From Bacteroidia bacterium (GTDB lineage: Bacteria > Bacteroidota > Bacteroidia > J057 > JADKCL01): a stretch of 64,000 nt of DNA. A program made the translations under genes and the position numbers. A model generated the notes under the pieces. The model saw only the letters and a program-made list of their open reading frames with translations. It did no database searches and was not told where the DNA came from. The stretch's first letter is position 1, and each line of letters opens with the position of its first letter. Below are positions 9,681-18,897 of the stretch, one piece after another. Where the stretch lies: positions 1 through 64,000 of the forward strand of contig JACJYV010000009.1 in assembly GCA_020635905.1 (NCBI GenBank), written 5' to 3'.

Positions 9681-10223
9681 ATTTTCACTTTTTAGGAAAA
9701 TGGGCTTTTTCGACATGCCTCATACGGGGTTGGGAAGGTGATTTTTTGAAAAGTCAGGGGAAATCGATTAAAACTTTAGTCAAAAAAATCGAGAAACGCA
9801 AAAATAAAAACCGGCCCGGAATGGTACTTTAAGGCCGAAAATTTAAAATGTGGATAAAATTGTGGAAATGTGGGATAGGCTTAGTGTGTAACAGAAGGTG
9901 GATTTGTGACGGGAAATGGTGGGGGAGGGGTAAAGGATTGGGTGAAGGTCGGGGTAAGCATCCACCGCCGCAGAAAAACGGCCATCCCAACAAAAAAACT
10001 GCTGATTTTCAGTAATTGCTTACCCAAAACCAGCAGTCGTGTAAAAATTGTTCTTCCTGGCAGGATTTCAGGCTCCTGCGGTGCCTTCAAATTACTCCAA
10101 AAACAAAGGCGATCAGGGCGGACACAGCTGTAGAAAACGCGGATTGTTAATTGATAATTGTTATTTGGCAATTGTCTATTAACCCAAGTCCAACCCAGAG
10201 GTTCAAAGTTTTCAGAGGTGCCC
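9681..10223. other. intergenic region after array 1, no gene seen
   Basis: About 540 bp between the array and the end of the lectin-like gene. It is AT-rich around 9740-9870. The short open frames are of unnatural composition. I see nothing I can name. Confidence 0.4.
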
Positions 10224-11558
10224 TTAGTTCAGGGGCATTCTGCCGCCCGTGTTGGTCCATACTTTGAAGTTGGTATTGCTGTAGAGCACCAGGGTGCCGT
10301 CATTTTCCAGCACCAGGCGGGTAGCCTTGTACTTGTCCTGACCGTATCTGGCATCCGTGAAGGGGCTGGTGTCTGAGGCAAAGATGGGGGTGCCAGCTTC
10401 ATTATAGGCCACCAGATTGCCGTCGGTCTGCATGTACAGGGTGGCGTTGGTTTGGGGAGCAGTTTTGCTACTGTAGATGACTTTAGGATCAGGATTGTGA
10501 AACCAAACGCCCAGATCGCCATTTTCCTGCATGTAAAAGTAGTATTTACCATTGGCAGCTTGCAAAAACTCAGCCTGACCCATCACCTTGCCTGCATTCA
10601 GGTTTTGTCCTGCCTTCAGGGTGTTGGCAGGAGTCCAGGCGTCGGGGGTGCCGTCATATCTCCAGAGAGAACCATCCGTGCTGGTGCAATATACTTTGCG
10701 GCGGTTGCAGGCCAGGGCATCGCATTTAATGCCTACTTTCACCCATTTGCCCGCGATCTGCTCGTAGATCAGTTTGGCCGCATCCACTTTGAAGCTTTTC
10801 CCTTCACAGGTGGTGATCACCTCGGGGCTCACTGATTTGCAATCACAGCCTTTAGGGCCTTCACCCAGGGTGCCGGCATTGATCAGGTTCGCGTCTGCGG
10901 TCATGCCCCCGGAAAAGGTTCCGTTCAGTCCGCCTGCTCCAAGGTCAGCAGCGCCGTTTTCGAAGCGGTAGTAAGCCCAAAGCCCGGCTTCTTTCCCGGT
11001 ATAACAGGTGTTCATATTACCCGCAATATCTTCATTTGAGCGATAAACGAGCCAAATGCGTACATCCGTGATGGCACTTCCCGCCGGGCCGTCTGAACTC
11101 ATGATGGCGTTGCCGCCACATTCTTTGGGATCCAGGTTGTGGTAGCCGGGTGAATTTGAAACCACTTTTCCATTCACGAAAAAGTCCATTCCCTCTTTCC
11201 TGTTTTGGCGAAAGGCCACGTGGGTCCATTTTTTGGCGGGTACCACTCCTTTGCTTGAATTCAGCCCGCTCGATTGCCAGAGACAGGTTCCATTATTGCC
11301 CCAGTTGAAATACAGGGCCCCATCTTTGGTGACCGTAAAATTGTGGCGAAGATGTTCTTCATAAATTTTGAGGGTTCCGCCGGTCCAGAATACCCAGGCT
11401 TCCAGCGCAAATTGATCGTGGTTGGTGGCCGGGTATTTTTTACCGAAATCAACATACCCCGTGGGGCTGGTAAAAGTAACGGCGTTTTTGCATTGTGCCT
11501 GGATATTTCCGACACTAAAACCTACGAGTAAGATGATGGCTAAGATGATTTTTTTCAT
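10224..11558 (-). CDS. secreted LamG-like / B-lectin (bulb-lectin) protein
   Basis: Encodes 444 aa from the ATG at 11558, chosen because it opens a clear signal peptide (MKKIILAIILLVGFSVGNIQAQ); the frame stays open further upstream but that part looks untranslated. Residues ~25-200 form a LamG/concanavalin-like domain (FALEAWVFWTGG, WTHVAFRQNRKEGMDFFVNGK, DVRIWLVYRS). From about residue 335 comes a bulb-type mannose-binding lectin fold with repeated motifs like QTDGNLVAY and NDGTLVLY, a match to the QxDxNxVxY sugar-binding signature. Export and glycan binding are inferred. No T9SS sorting domain is seen. Divergent from the HisKA_2 kinase gene, 162 bp apart. Confidence 0.85.
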   Translation of the reverse strand: MKKIILAIILLVGFSVGNIQAQCKNAVTFTSPTGYVDFGKKYPATNHDQFALEAWVFWTGGTLKIYEEHLRHNFTVTKDGALYFNWGNNGTCLWQSSGLNSSKGVVPAKKWTHVAFRQNRKEGMDFFVNGKVVSNSPGYHNLDPKECGGNAIMSSDGPAGSAITDVRIWLVYRSNEDIAGNMNTCYTGKEAGLWAYYRFENGAADLGAGGLNGTFSGGMTADANLINAGTLGEGPKGCDCKSVSPEVITTCEGKSFKVDAAKLIYEQIAGKWVKVGIKCDALACNRRKVYCTSTDGSLWRYDGTPDAWTPANTLKAGQNLNAGKVMGQAEFLQAANGKYYFYMQENGDLGVWFHNPDPKVIYSSKTAPQTNATLYMQTDGNLVAYNEAGTPIFASDTSPFTDARYGQDKYKATRLVLENDGTLVLYSNTNFKVWTNTGGRMPLN

Positions 11559-11720
11559 GTTTAAGTTTTTTTGAGAGTTAATAATTGGTCGTCCGGATTG
11601 GGATTGATTTCTGAAGCTAAATAACCTGCCCGTGGAATCACTTCTAAATTTTTGTTCCCAGGGAGGGTTTTTTGTTCCGAACGCGTTTGACTTTGCGCCC
11701 GGGGGTGCTGAATTTGGAGT

Positions 11721-13727
11721 ATGGATTTTTGCCGCCATATAAGGAAGGTATTTTTGCCCCTGACCGTGAGTCTGGTCGCCGGGACTTTGATGGTTGGGAT
11801 GGCTTTTTCCCAGCGCACTTTCCAAACCAGGTATGTGGCACAGCAATTGGGTTTACAGGATTTCATTCCCCAAAAATCCCTGAACGATCCGGACCAAATG
11901 CTGGCTTTTCAGGATTCGCTTGACCGGGTGCAAAAGCCAGATACCCTGAGCAGCCAGTGGATAAACCTGCAATATTTCAGATGCAATGCCTGGGTTGAAA
12001 AGCGTGAAGGAGATCGAGCGTTGAAACTGGCCCGAAGGATGGTGAAGAAGGTAAAGGGGGAAGGGAATACCTTTTTGTACAGAATGCTGCTGCTCAACCT
12101 GGCTGAGGCCCTTTCTCTGAATTCTGAAACCGGCTTTGGGGAGGAAACCGTGAACGGATTTCTGGCCGCGATGGAACTGGCCCGAGAAGCTGGCGACCGG
12201 CAAATGGAATTTGACCTGTGCCTCCGCATGGCGGGTTACTACATTGAGGTGGAGCGTCGGGACCTGACCAGCGAGTGGGTCGAACGGGCTCATTCCATCC
12301 TGCCGGACATCTACGATGCAGTCAATTGCCATTTTTATTATCTGTGCGCCGCCGATGCCTCCAATCCGAGTCAGCACAATCCCGACGGAACCCTGCGCTG
12401 GAATACGAAGGAGGAAGAAGATAAGGCTTTTGCAATGATCAATCAGGGAATTGCCTGCTCGGAGCAGGTGGCCGGGGAGGGCAAACAAAGTGAGATCAAT
12501 CTGCCGCTCGCCTACCATATCCGGGCCGATTTTTGGCGCAATCCCGACGACCATGTGTATTGGTTTCGCCGCACCCTGCGTGCATCCACCCAACTTGGAG
12601 ATCGCTGGGCCATGTTTTTTGGGAATAACAGATTGAGCGCAGCCTACCTGACTGCCAATAAACTCGACAGCGCCCGACTGACCCTCGACTCGGCCCGGGC
12701 CCTGGCCCGTGAATTTGGCGACCAACCCGAACTGCTTAGCAGGGTGTATAATAACTACGTCCGTTATTATGAAAAAGCTGGCCATCAGCCCGATTCCCTG
12801 ATCAAATACCTCAAACTGAGCAAGCAGGTGGATATGGTGGCCAGCCAGCAGGAGGCGCTCGTGCAACTGGAACTCAATAAATCCAAATTCCAGGATGTGC
12901 AGCAAAAGCTGACCATTTTGCAGCAAAAGGGTGAACTGGAAGCCCGCAACCGGGCTCAGTATAATATGCTGATGGGTGGAGCGGTGCTGGCCTTCATTTT
13001 GTTGCTGGTGGTGTTTTTTCTCATTCGCATCCGGATTCGCAATCGTTTGATCCAGAAGAAAAACAATGAAATTGAGCACATCAATCAACAATTGGCCCGG
13101 GGCCTGGATGAGAAAGAAGCCCTGATTCACGAAGTGAACCACCGGGTAAAAAACAACCTGCAGATGATTTCCGCCTTTGTGGATATGCAGGGCCAGTACC
13201 TCGACCAGGAAGAATCGCGGGCCTTTGCCGAAGGCATCCGCAACCGGGTGCGGGCCGTGAGTCTGGTGCACGAACTGATCATGGAAGACGACCGCCTGCT
13301 GGGCATGGATTTCAACGATTACGCCAAAGAGTTGATGCAGGAGCTGGAATCCCTGCATTTCAGGGGCAATACCCTGGAGTGTCACCTCGACATCGCAGAT
13401 GTGCGCTTTGGCATGTCCACCACCATGTACCTGGGCATTTTACTGAACGAACTTGTGTCCAATTCCATGAAGTATGCGGTAAAAGAGGGGGAGGAGCTGC
13501 ATATCTGGATCAGTTTGCAAAAGCACGGACCCGGCCTGAAGCTGCTCTACCGCGATTCGGGCGGCGGATTCAAAACGGAAAATATTGAGAAAAAGGGCAA
13601 ACGCCGCTCCATTGGGTTGATGTTGGTTGATGCCATGGCCCGCCAATTAGGCGGGAAACTCCATTACGAGCAGCAGGGGGGAGGGGAATACCAGTTGGTG
13701 TTTCCGAGTCAGGGGTTGGAGGATTAA
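11721..13727 (+). CDS. membrane sensor histidine kinase, HisKA_2/HWE-like type
   Basis: Encodes 668 aa. An N-terminal hydrophobic signal (residues ~10-30) leads into a long helical sensor region (~35-410) that looks like degenerate TPR repeats. A membrane helix sits at ~416-437 (GGAVLAFILLLVVFFLI), followed by a short coiled coil. The phosphoacceptor motif is EVNHRVKNNLQ near 470, the HisKA_2 signature; the ATPase part has NELVSNSMKYAV near 575 and RDSGGGF near 610, with GLMLVDAMARQLGG as the final lid region. It probably phosphorylates the LytTR regulator encoded convergently at 14170-14883. No receiver domain is fused. Confidence 0.92.
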   Translation: MDFCRHIRKVFLPLTVSLVAGTLMVGMAFSQRTFQTRYVAQQLGLQDFIPQKSLNDPDQMLAFQDSLDRVQKPDTLSSQWINLQYFRCNAWVEKREGDRALKLARRMVKKVKGEGNTFLYRMLLLNLAEALSLNSETGFGEETVNGFLAAMELAREAGDRQMEFDLCLRMAGYYIEVERRDLTSEWVERAHSILPDIYDAVNCHFYYLCAADASNPSQHNPDGTLRWNTKEEEDKAFAMINQGIACSEQVAGEGKQSEINLPLAYHIRADFWRNPDDHVYWFRRTLRASTQLGDRWAMFFGNNRLSAAYLTANKLDSARLTLDSARALAREFGDQPELLSRVYNNYVRYYEKAGHQPDSLIKYLKLSKQVDMVASQQEALVQLELNKSKFQDVQQKLTILQQKGELEARNRAQYNMLMGGAVLAFILLLVVFFLIRIRIRNRLIQKKNNEIEHINQQLARGLDEKEALIHEVNHRVKNNLQMISAFVDMQGQYLDQEESRAFAEGIRNRVRAVSLVHELIMEDDRLLGMDFNDYAKELMQELESLHFRGNTLECHLDIADVRFGMSTTMYLGILLNELVSNSMKYAVKEGEELHIWISLQKHGPGLKLLYRDSGGGFKTENIEKKGKRRSIGLMLVDAMARQLGGKLHYEQQGGGEYQLVFPSQGLED

Positions 13728-13740
13728 TCGTTAGATTTTA

Positions 13741-14035
13741 GGCACTTAGGGTGATGTAAGCGACAACAAATTGTCGCAAAATTTGTGATTGGCGTTTATA
13801 GTATTGCCCTGGCCGGGCGGGCCTTCTTTTTTAGAAAAAGAAGCAAAAAGCGCCAAAACCTAAACCCTGCCCCATCACACCACGGACCCACCGCACAATG
13901 CCCCCAGCCGCCCACTCCCCTCGCTCAAGGCCGCCCCCTGGTTTTGGCAAGGCCACCCCACCCTGGTTGGCTTCGCCAAAAAATATCCCCGCTTCGCGGC
14001 TTCAATCCACTGGATTGATTTAGAATTTAGATGAT
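13741..14035. repeat. dispersed element, copy 1 (conserved ends, variable middle)
   Basis: The left end (about 13747-13785) contains TAAGCGACAACAAATTGTCG, whose GCGACAA/TTGTCGC arms are inverted. The right end (about 13987-14027) has CCCCGCTTCGCGGCTTCAAT followed by a CAATCC-ACT-GGATTG inverted repeat. Both ends recur with few changes at 47396-47516, whereas the ~200 bp between them are unrelated to the shorter middle of that copy. No coding frame inside is convincing. A non-autonomous dispersed element or a repetitive extragenic sequence is the likely identity. Confidence 0.65.
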
Positions 14036-14065
14036 AGATGATAGATGAAAGATGACAGATGTTAG
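14017..14065 (+). repeat. heptanucleotide repeat, seven units
   Basis: Seven consecutive 7-mers ending in AG: GATTTAG, AATTTAG, ATGATAG, ATGATAG, ATGAAAG, ATGACAG, ATGTTAG. Same period and ending as the repeats at 29862-29917 and 35148-35175. It starts inside the right end of the dispersed element copy 1. Confidence 0.8.
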
Positions 14066-14169
14066 AGGAAAGGACAGAACCCAATTTTCACGAAATCAAT
14101 TACCTGAAATCCCCTCCATTCCTTGAAGAAGGGAGGTGCCGAACGCATTCGGCAGAAGCAGGGGTGGGT

Positions 14170-14883
14170 TTAACCCTGTCCGGTCTGCGAGCTGCGCATC
14201 CAGGCCAGAAATTCTTCGCGGTAGCCCGGGCCAATGGGTATTTTATTGCCAGCCACGATCACCCGGGTGCCAGTCACGCTTTCGACTTTGGTGGGGTTGA
14301 CGGCAAAACTGCGGTGAATGCGGACCATATCTCCGGCTGAAAAATCGCTGAGAATATTCCCCAATGGCTGCCGCAACACAATGCTGCCTTCCACCAGAAA
14401 AATAGTCACATACGACCTGGCCGCTTCCAGATAGAGGATGTCATTGAGGGGCACCCACTGGATTTGGGTACCGTTTTTGATCTCAATCTTTTTGCCTTTG
14501 GGTTTACCCAGTTGGATCTTGGCCCGCACCAGTTCAATGGCAATAAACAGGTCGTCGAAGGTAAAGGGCTTGGTGATGTAGCCCAGAGGCAGGGTTTCCA
14601 TGGCCCGCTTGATGGTGCCTTTGTCCGTATTGGAAGTGAGAAAAAGGAATGGGATATTATGCTTTTCCATCAGTTCCCGCGCCACATCCAGGCCCGATTT
14701 GCTTCCCTTGAGCCGAATATCCACCAGCAATAAATCAGGTTTTTGACCCTCCGCCAGTTCCAATGCCTGCTGAAAATGCCCGGCCGTGCCCACTACTTCA
14801 TGTCCCATGTGGGAGATATGCATCGCAATATTATCTGCGATCAGAATTTCATCTTCGATGATCCCAATCCTGAGACTTTCCAT
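14170..14883 (-). CDS. LytTR-type response regulator
   Basis: Encodes 237 aa from the ATG at 14883 (MESLRIGIIEDE), which puts the receiver start in the usual place; a start 36 bp upstream is possible. Receiver residues 1-120: acidic pair in IIEDE, phosphoacceptor D55 in LLLVDIRL, T/S in FLTSN, and K in YITKPF. The C-terminal LytTR DNA-binding domain (~135-237) shows DILYLEAARSYVTIFL and MVRIHRSFAVNPTKV. It most likely acts with the HisKA_2 kinase encoded convergently 440 bp away, a pairing common in Bacteroidota. Target genes cannot be seen. Confidence 0.92.
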   Translation of the reverse strand: MESLRIGIIEDEILIADNIAMHISHMGHEVVGTAGHFQQALELAEGQKPDLLLVDIRLKGSKSGLDVARELMEKHNIPFLFLTSNTDKGTIKRAMETLPLGYITKPFTFDDLFIAIELVRAKIQLGKPKGKKIEIKNGTQIQWVPLNDILYLEAARSYVTIFLVEGSIVLRQPLGNILSDFSAGDMVRIHRSFAVNPTKVESVTGTRVIVAGNKIPIGPGYREEFLAWMRSSQTGQG

Positions 14884-15121
14884 AACCGCTTTCTTCAGGC
14901 CGCAAAAGGCAATACCCAATTGGGTTTTAAGATACTCTTTTTGATCTTTTGGAGAAAAAAAGAGACGAAAATTTGCGGCATTAACCTAAAGTGTATCCTT
15001 GCCTGTCTGAGGAAGAAGGTCGTTTTTGAGAATATTTACCCTGATTTTACCTTAATTTACATTGAAAATTCCCGGCGGCGAGTCAGTTTGTTTAATTTGG
15101 ATGCAAATCAAGCAGTTATTC

Positions 15122-15886
15122 ATGAAACAACCTTTCGTTTTTGTCTTTCTCCTAATGGTCCTGTGCTCTTTGCTTGTGACCAATTCCGGGCTGGCCCAAA
15201 GCCCCTCCAATCAGGAATCCTGCCCCGTTCCGTTTGAGGTCAGGCGGGTTGAACCTGCGTTTCCCATCACCTTTGAGAAAATTACCACTGCCAATTCCCT
15301 GACTGATCTCAATCCACGATACCCGGCAACCTGGGTGCGGCAATATCTCTCGGTGGAGATTCAGGTTCGGGTGAAGGGAAAGGTGAGCAAAGCAGTGGGA
15401 AAAGACGCTGCGCTCAATTCAGAGCAAAGGAAATTGATGCTTGCGGCCGATCCCGGGTCGGAAATTGGGGTGGTGGTGCATTATATTCCTGAAAATAACC
15501 TGAAGGAAAATGAACCCAGAACCATTGATTTTAATCTGTCCCTGCAGCCGCAAAAGGAAGCGCAGTTTCCGGGTGGTTATCAGAATTTGAAGGCATTTCT
15601 GGAGAAAAATGGACTTTCAGGGGTGCCTGCGTCCGCTTTTCAGGGGTATGCCCTGGCCGGGGTGAAATTCAGGGTGAATGAACGCGGCCAGATTGGGATG
15701 CCTCAGATTGTTTGGTCGTCAGGTGATGTAAAAGTGGATCAATTGCTGGTGAAAACTGTGCAAAACATGCCCGACTGGGAGCCTGCGGCTTTTGATTCTG
15801 GCGAAAAAGTGAGCCAGGAGTTTGTGCTGGCCGTGGGCAATATGGAGAGTTGCGCTTTGAATTTGCTTAAGGTTCGCCAGGATTGA
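15122..15886 (+). CDS. secreted protein with TonB C-terminal-like domain
   Basis: Encodes 254 aa from the ATG at 15122; this start gives a good signal peptide (MKQPFVFVFLLMVLCSLLVTNSGLAQ). An upstream in-frame start at 15062 would bury it. The C-terminal ~100 residues match the TonB_C pattern seen in many Bacteroidota periplasmic proteins: AQFPGGYQNLKAFLEKN, then VKFRVNERGQI, then VDQLLVKTVQNMPDWEPA. The middle domain (~40-150) is not recognised. There is no N-terminal TonB membrane anchor beyond the signal, so it may be periplasmic rather than a true energy transducer. It stands alone. Confidence 0.72.
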   Translation: MKQPFVFVFLLMVLCSLLVTNSGLAQSPSNQESCPVPFEVRRVEPAFPITFEKITTANSLTDLNPRYPATWVRQYLSVEIQVRVKGKVSKAVGKDAALNSEQRKLMLAADPGSEIGVVVHYIPENNLKENEPRTIDFNLSLQPQKEAQFPGGYQNLKAFLEKNGLSGVPASAFQGYALAGVKFRVNERGQIGMPQIVWSSGDVKVDQLLVKTVQNMPDWEPAAFDSGEKVSQEFVLAVGNMESCALNLLKVRQD

Positions 15887-16171
15887 ATTTTGGGAGGGGA
15901 ATTTGGGTCACGGAAAGGGCGCAAAGTTTATGTTTTCCGCGTTTCGTGGGTTGAAGAGTGCAAAGAGCGCAAAGAAAACATGCAATTAAACCGCCCAGCT
16001 TGGCGCTCTTTGCCACCCCAACCCTCGCAATTTGGGCCCAAAAATCTTGGCGATCTTTGCGATACTTACCCTTCCCGGCCCACTTTACTCCATGGCTGGC
16101 TGATTGTCACCCTGCATATTTCAGGAAAAATTCCCTATTTTTAGCCAAGCCAAAGAATCAGAGTCAGGGAA

Positions 16172-17635
16172 TTGGAAAGCCTGTCGAAAAAATCATGCAA
16201 AAAAGTCCTTAGCGGGTCAATTCTGATCCGTTTGTTGCTGCTGTTTGGAATCTGGTTGGGAATCGCATGTCAGGTAAATGCACAGCAGTCTGCAGAGAAT
16301 ATTGCGGGTATGATTCCCAGGTATCATCAGGTGCAAAAAGGGGAAACCATCTACAGTCTGGCCCGTTTTTACAAGGTAAATCAGGACAATCTGGTCAAGT
16401 GGAACCGACTTAAGCAATACCGCATTTTTGCGGGAACCAAAATCATTGTGGGCTATCAAAAGCCGGGGGTTTTGGAGCAAAGTCCCCGGGTCGAAAAGGT
16501 GGTGGTCACCCTTCATGACACGGTTGTGGTGCGGGATACGGTCTGGGTGATTGAGGAAATCAATATCCCCGGGCAGAATGACACCATTTTTGTCAAAGCC
16601 AAATCCTCTCCTTTCCATTTTGAAGCCTATGTGGATGTGTATTATGCCCAGTACAGCGACCGGGATAATGGTTCCACTTTTGCGGCTTTCCCCTGCATTG
16701 CGCCGCGTTCCAACAGCTTTGGACTCAATACTTTCCAGCTTTCAGCCGGGTACAAAACCGACCGCCTGCGGGCGCTGGCCCAATTACACGTAGGCGACCT
16801 GGCCGCAGATTCCTGGCCTTCTGATTTTCCCTACCTGCGCCAGGCCAATATCGGGGTGCGCATTGGCAAGGGTATCTGGCTGGATGCGGGCTTTTTTCCT
16901 GTCCATTTGGGAGCAGAGTCCGTGCCACCCAAAGACAATCTGATGAGCACCATTGCCCTGGCGACCTTTCACGAGCCATTTTATCAGGGCGGGATCAAAC
17001 TGAGCTACGAAAATCATCCCAAACTGAGCGCTTCCCTGCATGTGGTGAATGGATATAACCAGTTTTCCAATTTCGACGGCCACCTGGCCGTGGGAGTCAG
17101 TGTGGGCTACCAGTTCAATGACCAGCTGAAAATCACCTACGGCAATCTCCTCAGCGACGACGGTGCCCTGAGCAAACAAGAACACCGTTACCGCCTGTAT
17201 AATAACCTGGTTTTCAACTGGAATCCCAACGATCGCCTGGAGGCTTTGCTGGGGCTGAATCTGGGTCTGCAGGGTAGGAGCCAGTTGTCAGATTCTACGG
17301 CCACGGCCCTGATGGTGAGCGCCCTGGCTACGCTCAAATATCATTTTAGCCCTCATCTGGCGGGTATGTTTCGCGCGGAAACCTTTCAGGACCGCCATGG
17401 CATCCTTTCCGGACTCTTTACCAATAATGTCGGCAATCCTGTGGGCCTGCAAGCCTGGGCCCTGACGGGCGGACTGGAGTACAAAGCGATGGAAAATCAG
17501 TACCTGCGGCTGGAAGGAAAATACGTCCTGGCCACGCCCGGGGAGGAAATTTTTGAAAACAGATTCCACAGCGGCGCCAAAACCACGCACCAATGGGAGA
17601 TCGTTTCTACCCTGGGGATTTGGTTTGGGAGGTGA
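16172..17635 (+). CDS. LysM plus outer-membrane beta-barrel (OmpL/BBP2-like) protein
   Basis: Encodes 487 aa. The frame has no ATG near its start; the only usable codon before the signal peptide is TTG at 16172, since an upstream TAG closes the frame at 16142. The signal segment is ~18-38 (ILIRLLLLFGIWLGIACQVNAQ). A LysM domain occupies ~50-93 (YHQVQKGETIYSLARFYKV). After a linker, residues ~150-487 look like a 12- to 16-strand barrel with the BBP2/OmpL-like signature (LDAGFFPVHLGAES, FHEPFYQGGIKLSYE) and an aromatic C-terminus (STLGIWFGR). LysM would tether the barrel to peptidoglycan. Fusing these two domains is uncommon. Confidence 0.82.
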   Translation: MESLSKKSCKKVLSGSILIRLLLLFGIWLGIACQVNAQQSAENIAGMIPRYHQVQKGETIYSLARFYKVNQDNLVKWNRLKQYRIFAGTKIIVGYQKPGVLEQSPRVEKVVVTLHDTVVVRDTVWVIEEINIPGQNDTIFVKAKSSPFHFEAYVDVYYAQYSDRDNGSTFAAFPCIAPRSNSFGLNTFQLSAGYKTDRLRALAQLHVGDLAADSWPSDFPYLRQANIGVRIGKGIWLDAGFFPVHLGAESVPPKDNLMSTIALATFHEPFYQGGIKLSYENHPKLSASLHVVNGYNQFSNFDGHLAVGVSVGYQFNDQLKITYGNLLSDDGALSKQEHRYRLYNNLVFNWNPNDRLEALLGLNLGLQGRSQLSDSTATALMVSALATLKYHFSPHLAGMFRAETFQDRHGILSGLFTNNVGNPVGLQAWALTGGLEYKAMENQYLRLEGKYVLATPGEEIFENRFHSGAKTTHQWEIVSTLGIWFGR

Positions 17636-17652
17636 TAATGAAGTTTGCGAAT

Positions 17653-17684
17653 AAAAAAATCCCCGGACCTGTTCGATCCGGGGT
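17653..17684 (-). terminator. rho-independent terminator of the thioredoxin gene
   Basis: Read on the minus strand, a GC-rich hairpin (CCCCGGA ... TCCGGGG) is followed by seven T residues. It lies about 45 bp beyond the thioredoxin stop. Confidence 0.85.
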
Positions 17685-17726
17685 ATCCGAAAGAATTTTT
17701 CCCCTCGTATTCTGCGTTTTACGATC

Positions 17727-18050
17727 TTATTGGGCCATGGCTTCCCTGATCACCTGCTCGATGTGGTGAGCGGGCACCACGCCTGACTGCCGCCATTTGA
17801 CCTGGCCTTTGTGGAAGAGCATCATGGTCGGGATACTGCGAATCTGGTATTTGGCCGAAGCGGCCGGGTTGCGGTCCACGTCTATTTTGATGATTTTGAC
17901 TTGTCCTTCCATGTTCTGACCCACTTCGTGGAGAATGGGCTTGAGCATGTGGCAGGGCTGGCACCAGTCGGCATAGAAATCCACCAGCACGGGTGTTTCT
18001 GAGTTTTGAATCAGTTCGGCGAAGGTTGGTTTTGAAGTAGTATTTTCCAT
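17727..18050 (-). CDS. trxA: thioredoxin
   Basis: Encodes 107 aa, the standard length of a single-domain thioredoxin. The active site is WCQPC (C30, C33) after VLVDFYADW; the cis-proline loop is RSIPTMMLFHKG. The central dipeptide QP differs from the canonical GP of E. coli TrxA and is found in many Bacteroidota thioredoxins, so redox potential may differ. No signal peptide: cytoplasmic disulphide reduction is expected. It is monocistronic, with a clear terminator downstream, and divergent from the tRNA-Arg gene. Confidence 0.93.
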   Translation of the reverse strand: MENTTSKPTFAELIQNSETPVLVDFYADWCQPCHMLKPILHEVGQNMEGQVKIIKIDVDRNPAASAKYQIRSIPTMMLFHKGQVKWRQSGVVPAHHIEQVIREAMAQ

Positions 18051-18216
18051 TTTAATTTTTGATCTGTTTCACAAAGAAACGAAAGCCCGGGCAAAAGGTT
18101 TGTGACAAATGTAACAGGGAGTGAATTGAACCCGCCCAACGCGGCTGAAAAAGTGAAATTCCATCCCGCGGGATCATTGCTAATTATTAAATGTTAATTA
18201 TCTTTGCCATCCAATT

Positions 18217-18288
18217 GGCTCCGTAGTACAATGGATAGTATATGAGTTTCCGGTACTCCAGATCCAGGTTCGATTCCTGGCGGGGCTA
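18217..18288 (+). tRNA. tRNA-Arg (anticodon CCG)
   Basis: A cloverleaf can be drawn: acceptor GGCTCCG pairs with CGGGGCT (two G-U pairs), the T arm is CCAGG-TTCGATT-CCTGG, and the anticodon loop TTCCGGT places CCG at positions 34-36, reading CGG (Arg). The 3' CCA is not encoded, as is usual in this phylum. A strong terminator follows 11 bp downstream. Confidence 0.88.
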
Positions 18289-18298
18289 CAACCCAAAA

Positions 18299-18332
18299 AA
18301 CAACCCAACCATTTCTGGTTGGGTTGTTTTTT
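18299..18332 (+). terminator. rho-independent terminator after tRNA-Arg
   Basis: Perfect stem CAACCCAACCA / TGGTTGGGTTG with a four-base loop and six T residues after it. It ends the tRNA transcript. Confidence 0.93.
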
Positions 18333-18405
18333 AGGTGATGATTTTTGATCCTTTTTACATTGCCAGGAATGGGTCTGACCTGACACAGGTAGTACGATGG
18401 GGCTT

Positions 18406-18702
18406 TTATTGCCTGAACCACTGGGAACCATTGCCCCAGTAAATCTTTGTTCCATCATTTGTTGAACCACCTCTGATTTTCTGCACAGGAACAGTTCGTT
18501 TTTTTTGAGTGGGTTCTGCTCCACTGACATCACAAAGTTGGAGGCTGGAGCCGTGAGATTTCAGTACAGAAATAACCGTTTCTTGACAAGAATAAATAAC
18601 TGTTTTGGATATTTTGGCCTGTATTAGTAACCGTTTAAAAGGTAAATTGGAGCATGCGACCCCGAAGGATAAAGGAAAAGGGGGTGAACAATTTTCCTTG
18701 CC
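18406..18702 (-). pseudogene. possible gene fragment or duplicated leader (copy A)
   Basis: A minus-strand frame is open from the TGA at 18703-18705 to the TAA at 18406-18408 but has no ATG, GTG or TTG in a sensible place. Its translation ends GGSTNDGTKIYWGNGSQWFRQ minus its first residue, which looks protein-like. The upstream part (about 18491-18650) matches the leader of the PixA-like gene (about 19605-19760), where the same frame is broken by stops and length changes. Identity is nearly perfect over TTTGTGATGTCAGTGGAGCA on the minus strand, with no bias to third positions, so a DNA or RNA element is at least as likely as a decayed gene. Confidence 0.3.
18570..18636. repeat. three ATAACCG boxes, copy A
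   Basis: AAATAACCGTTT (18570-18581), AAATAACTGTTT (18594-18605) and TAGTAACCGTTT (18625-18636). The same three-box layout occurs upstream of the PixA-like gene at 19682-19750. They could be binding sites of one regulator. Confidence 0.6.
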
Positions 18703-18862
18703 TCATTCTTAATCACTTATACCTTATGATATCCTTAAAAAGGATTATTCACTCTTCCTGCTGACTTCGATCCGTTTATCAGGTCTTTCCTTTATTCCCT
18801 GCCAGCATAAATCTCCTCCCAGGGATTTTTTTTCTTGCTCCCAGATTCAATCAGAAAATGAA

Positions 18863-18897
18863 AAAACTAAAGCCCTTTTGATCGGGCTTTAGTTTTG
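18863..18897 (-). terminator. terminator of the PixA-like gene (probably bidirectional)
   Basis: A 13-bp stem AAAACTAAAGCCC / GGGCTTTAGTTTT with an eight-base loop. On the minus strand a T run follows, 80 bp after the stop of the PixA-like gene. The mirrored A/T tracts could work on either strand. Confidence 0.88.

Noticed and set aside
11853..13385. 510-codon minus-strand frame
   Set aside because: It lies wholly antisense to the well-supported HisKA_2 kinase gene and encodes His/Gln-rich nonsense typical of mirror frames.
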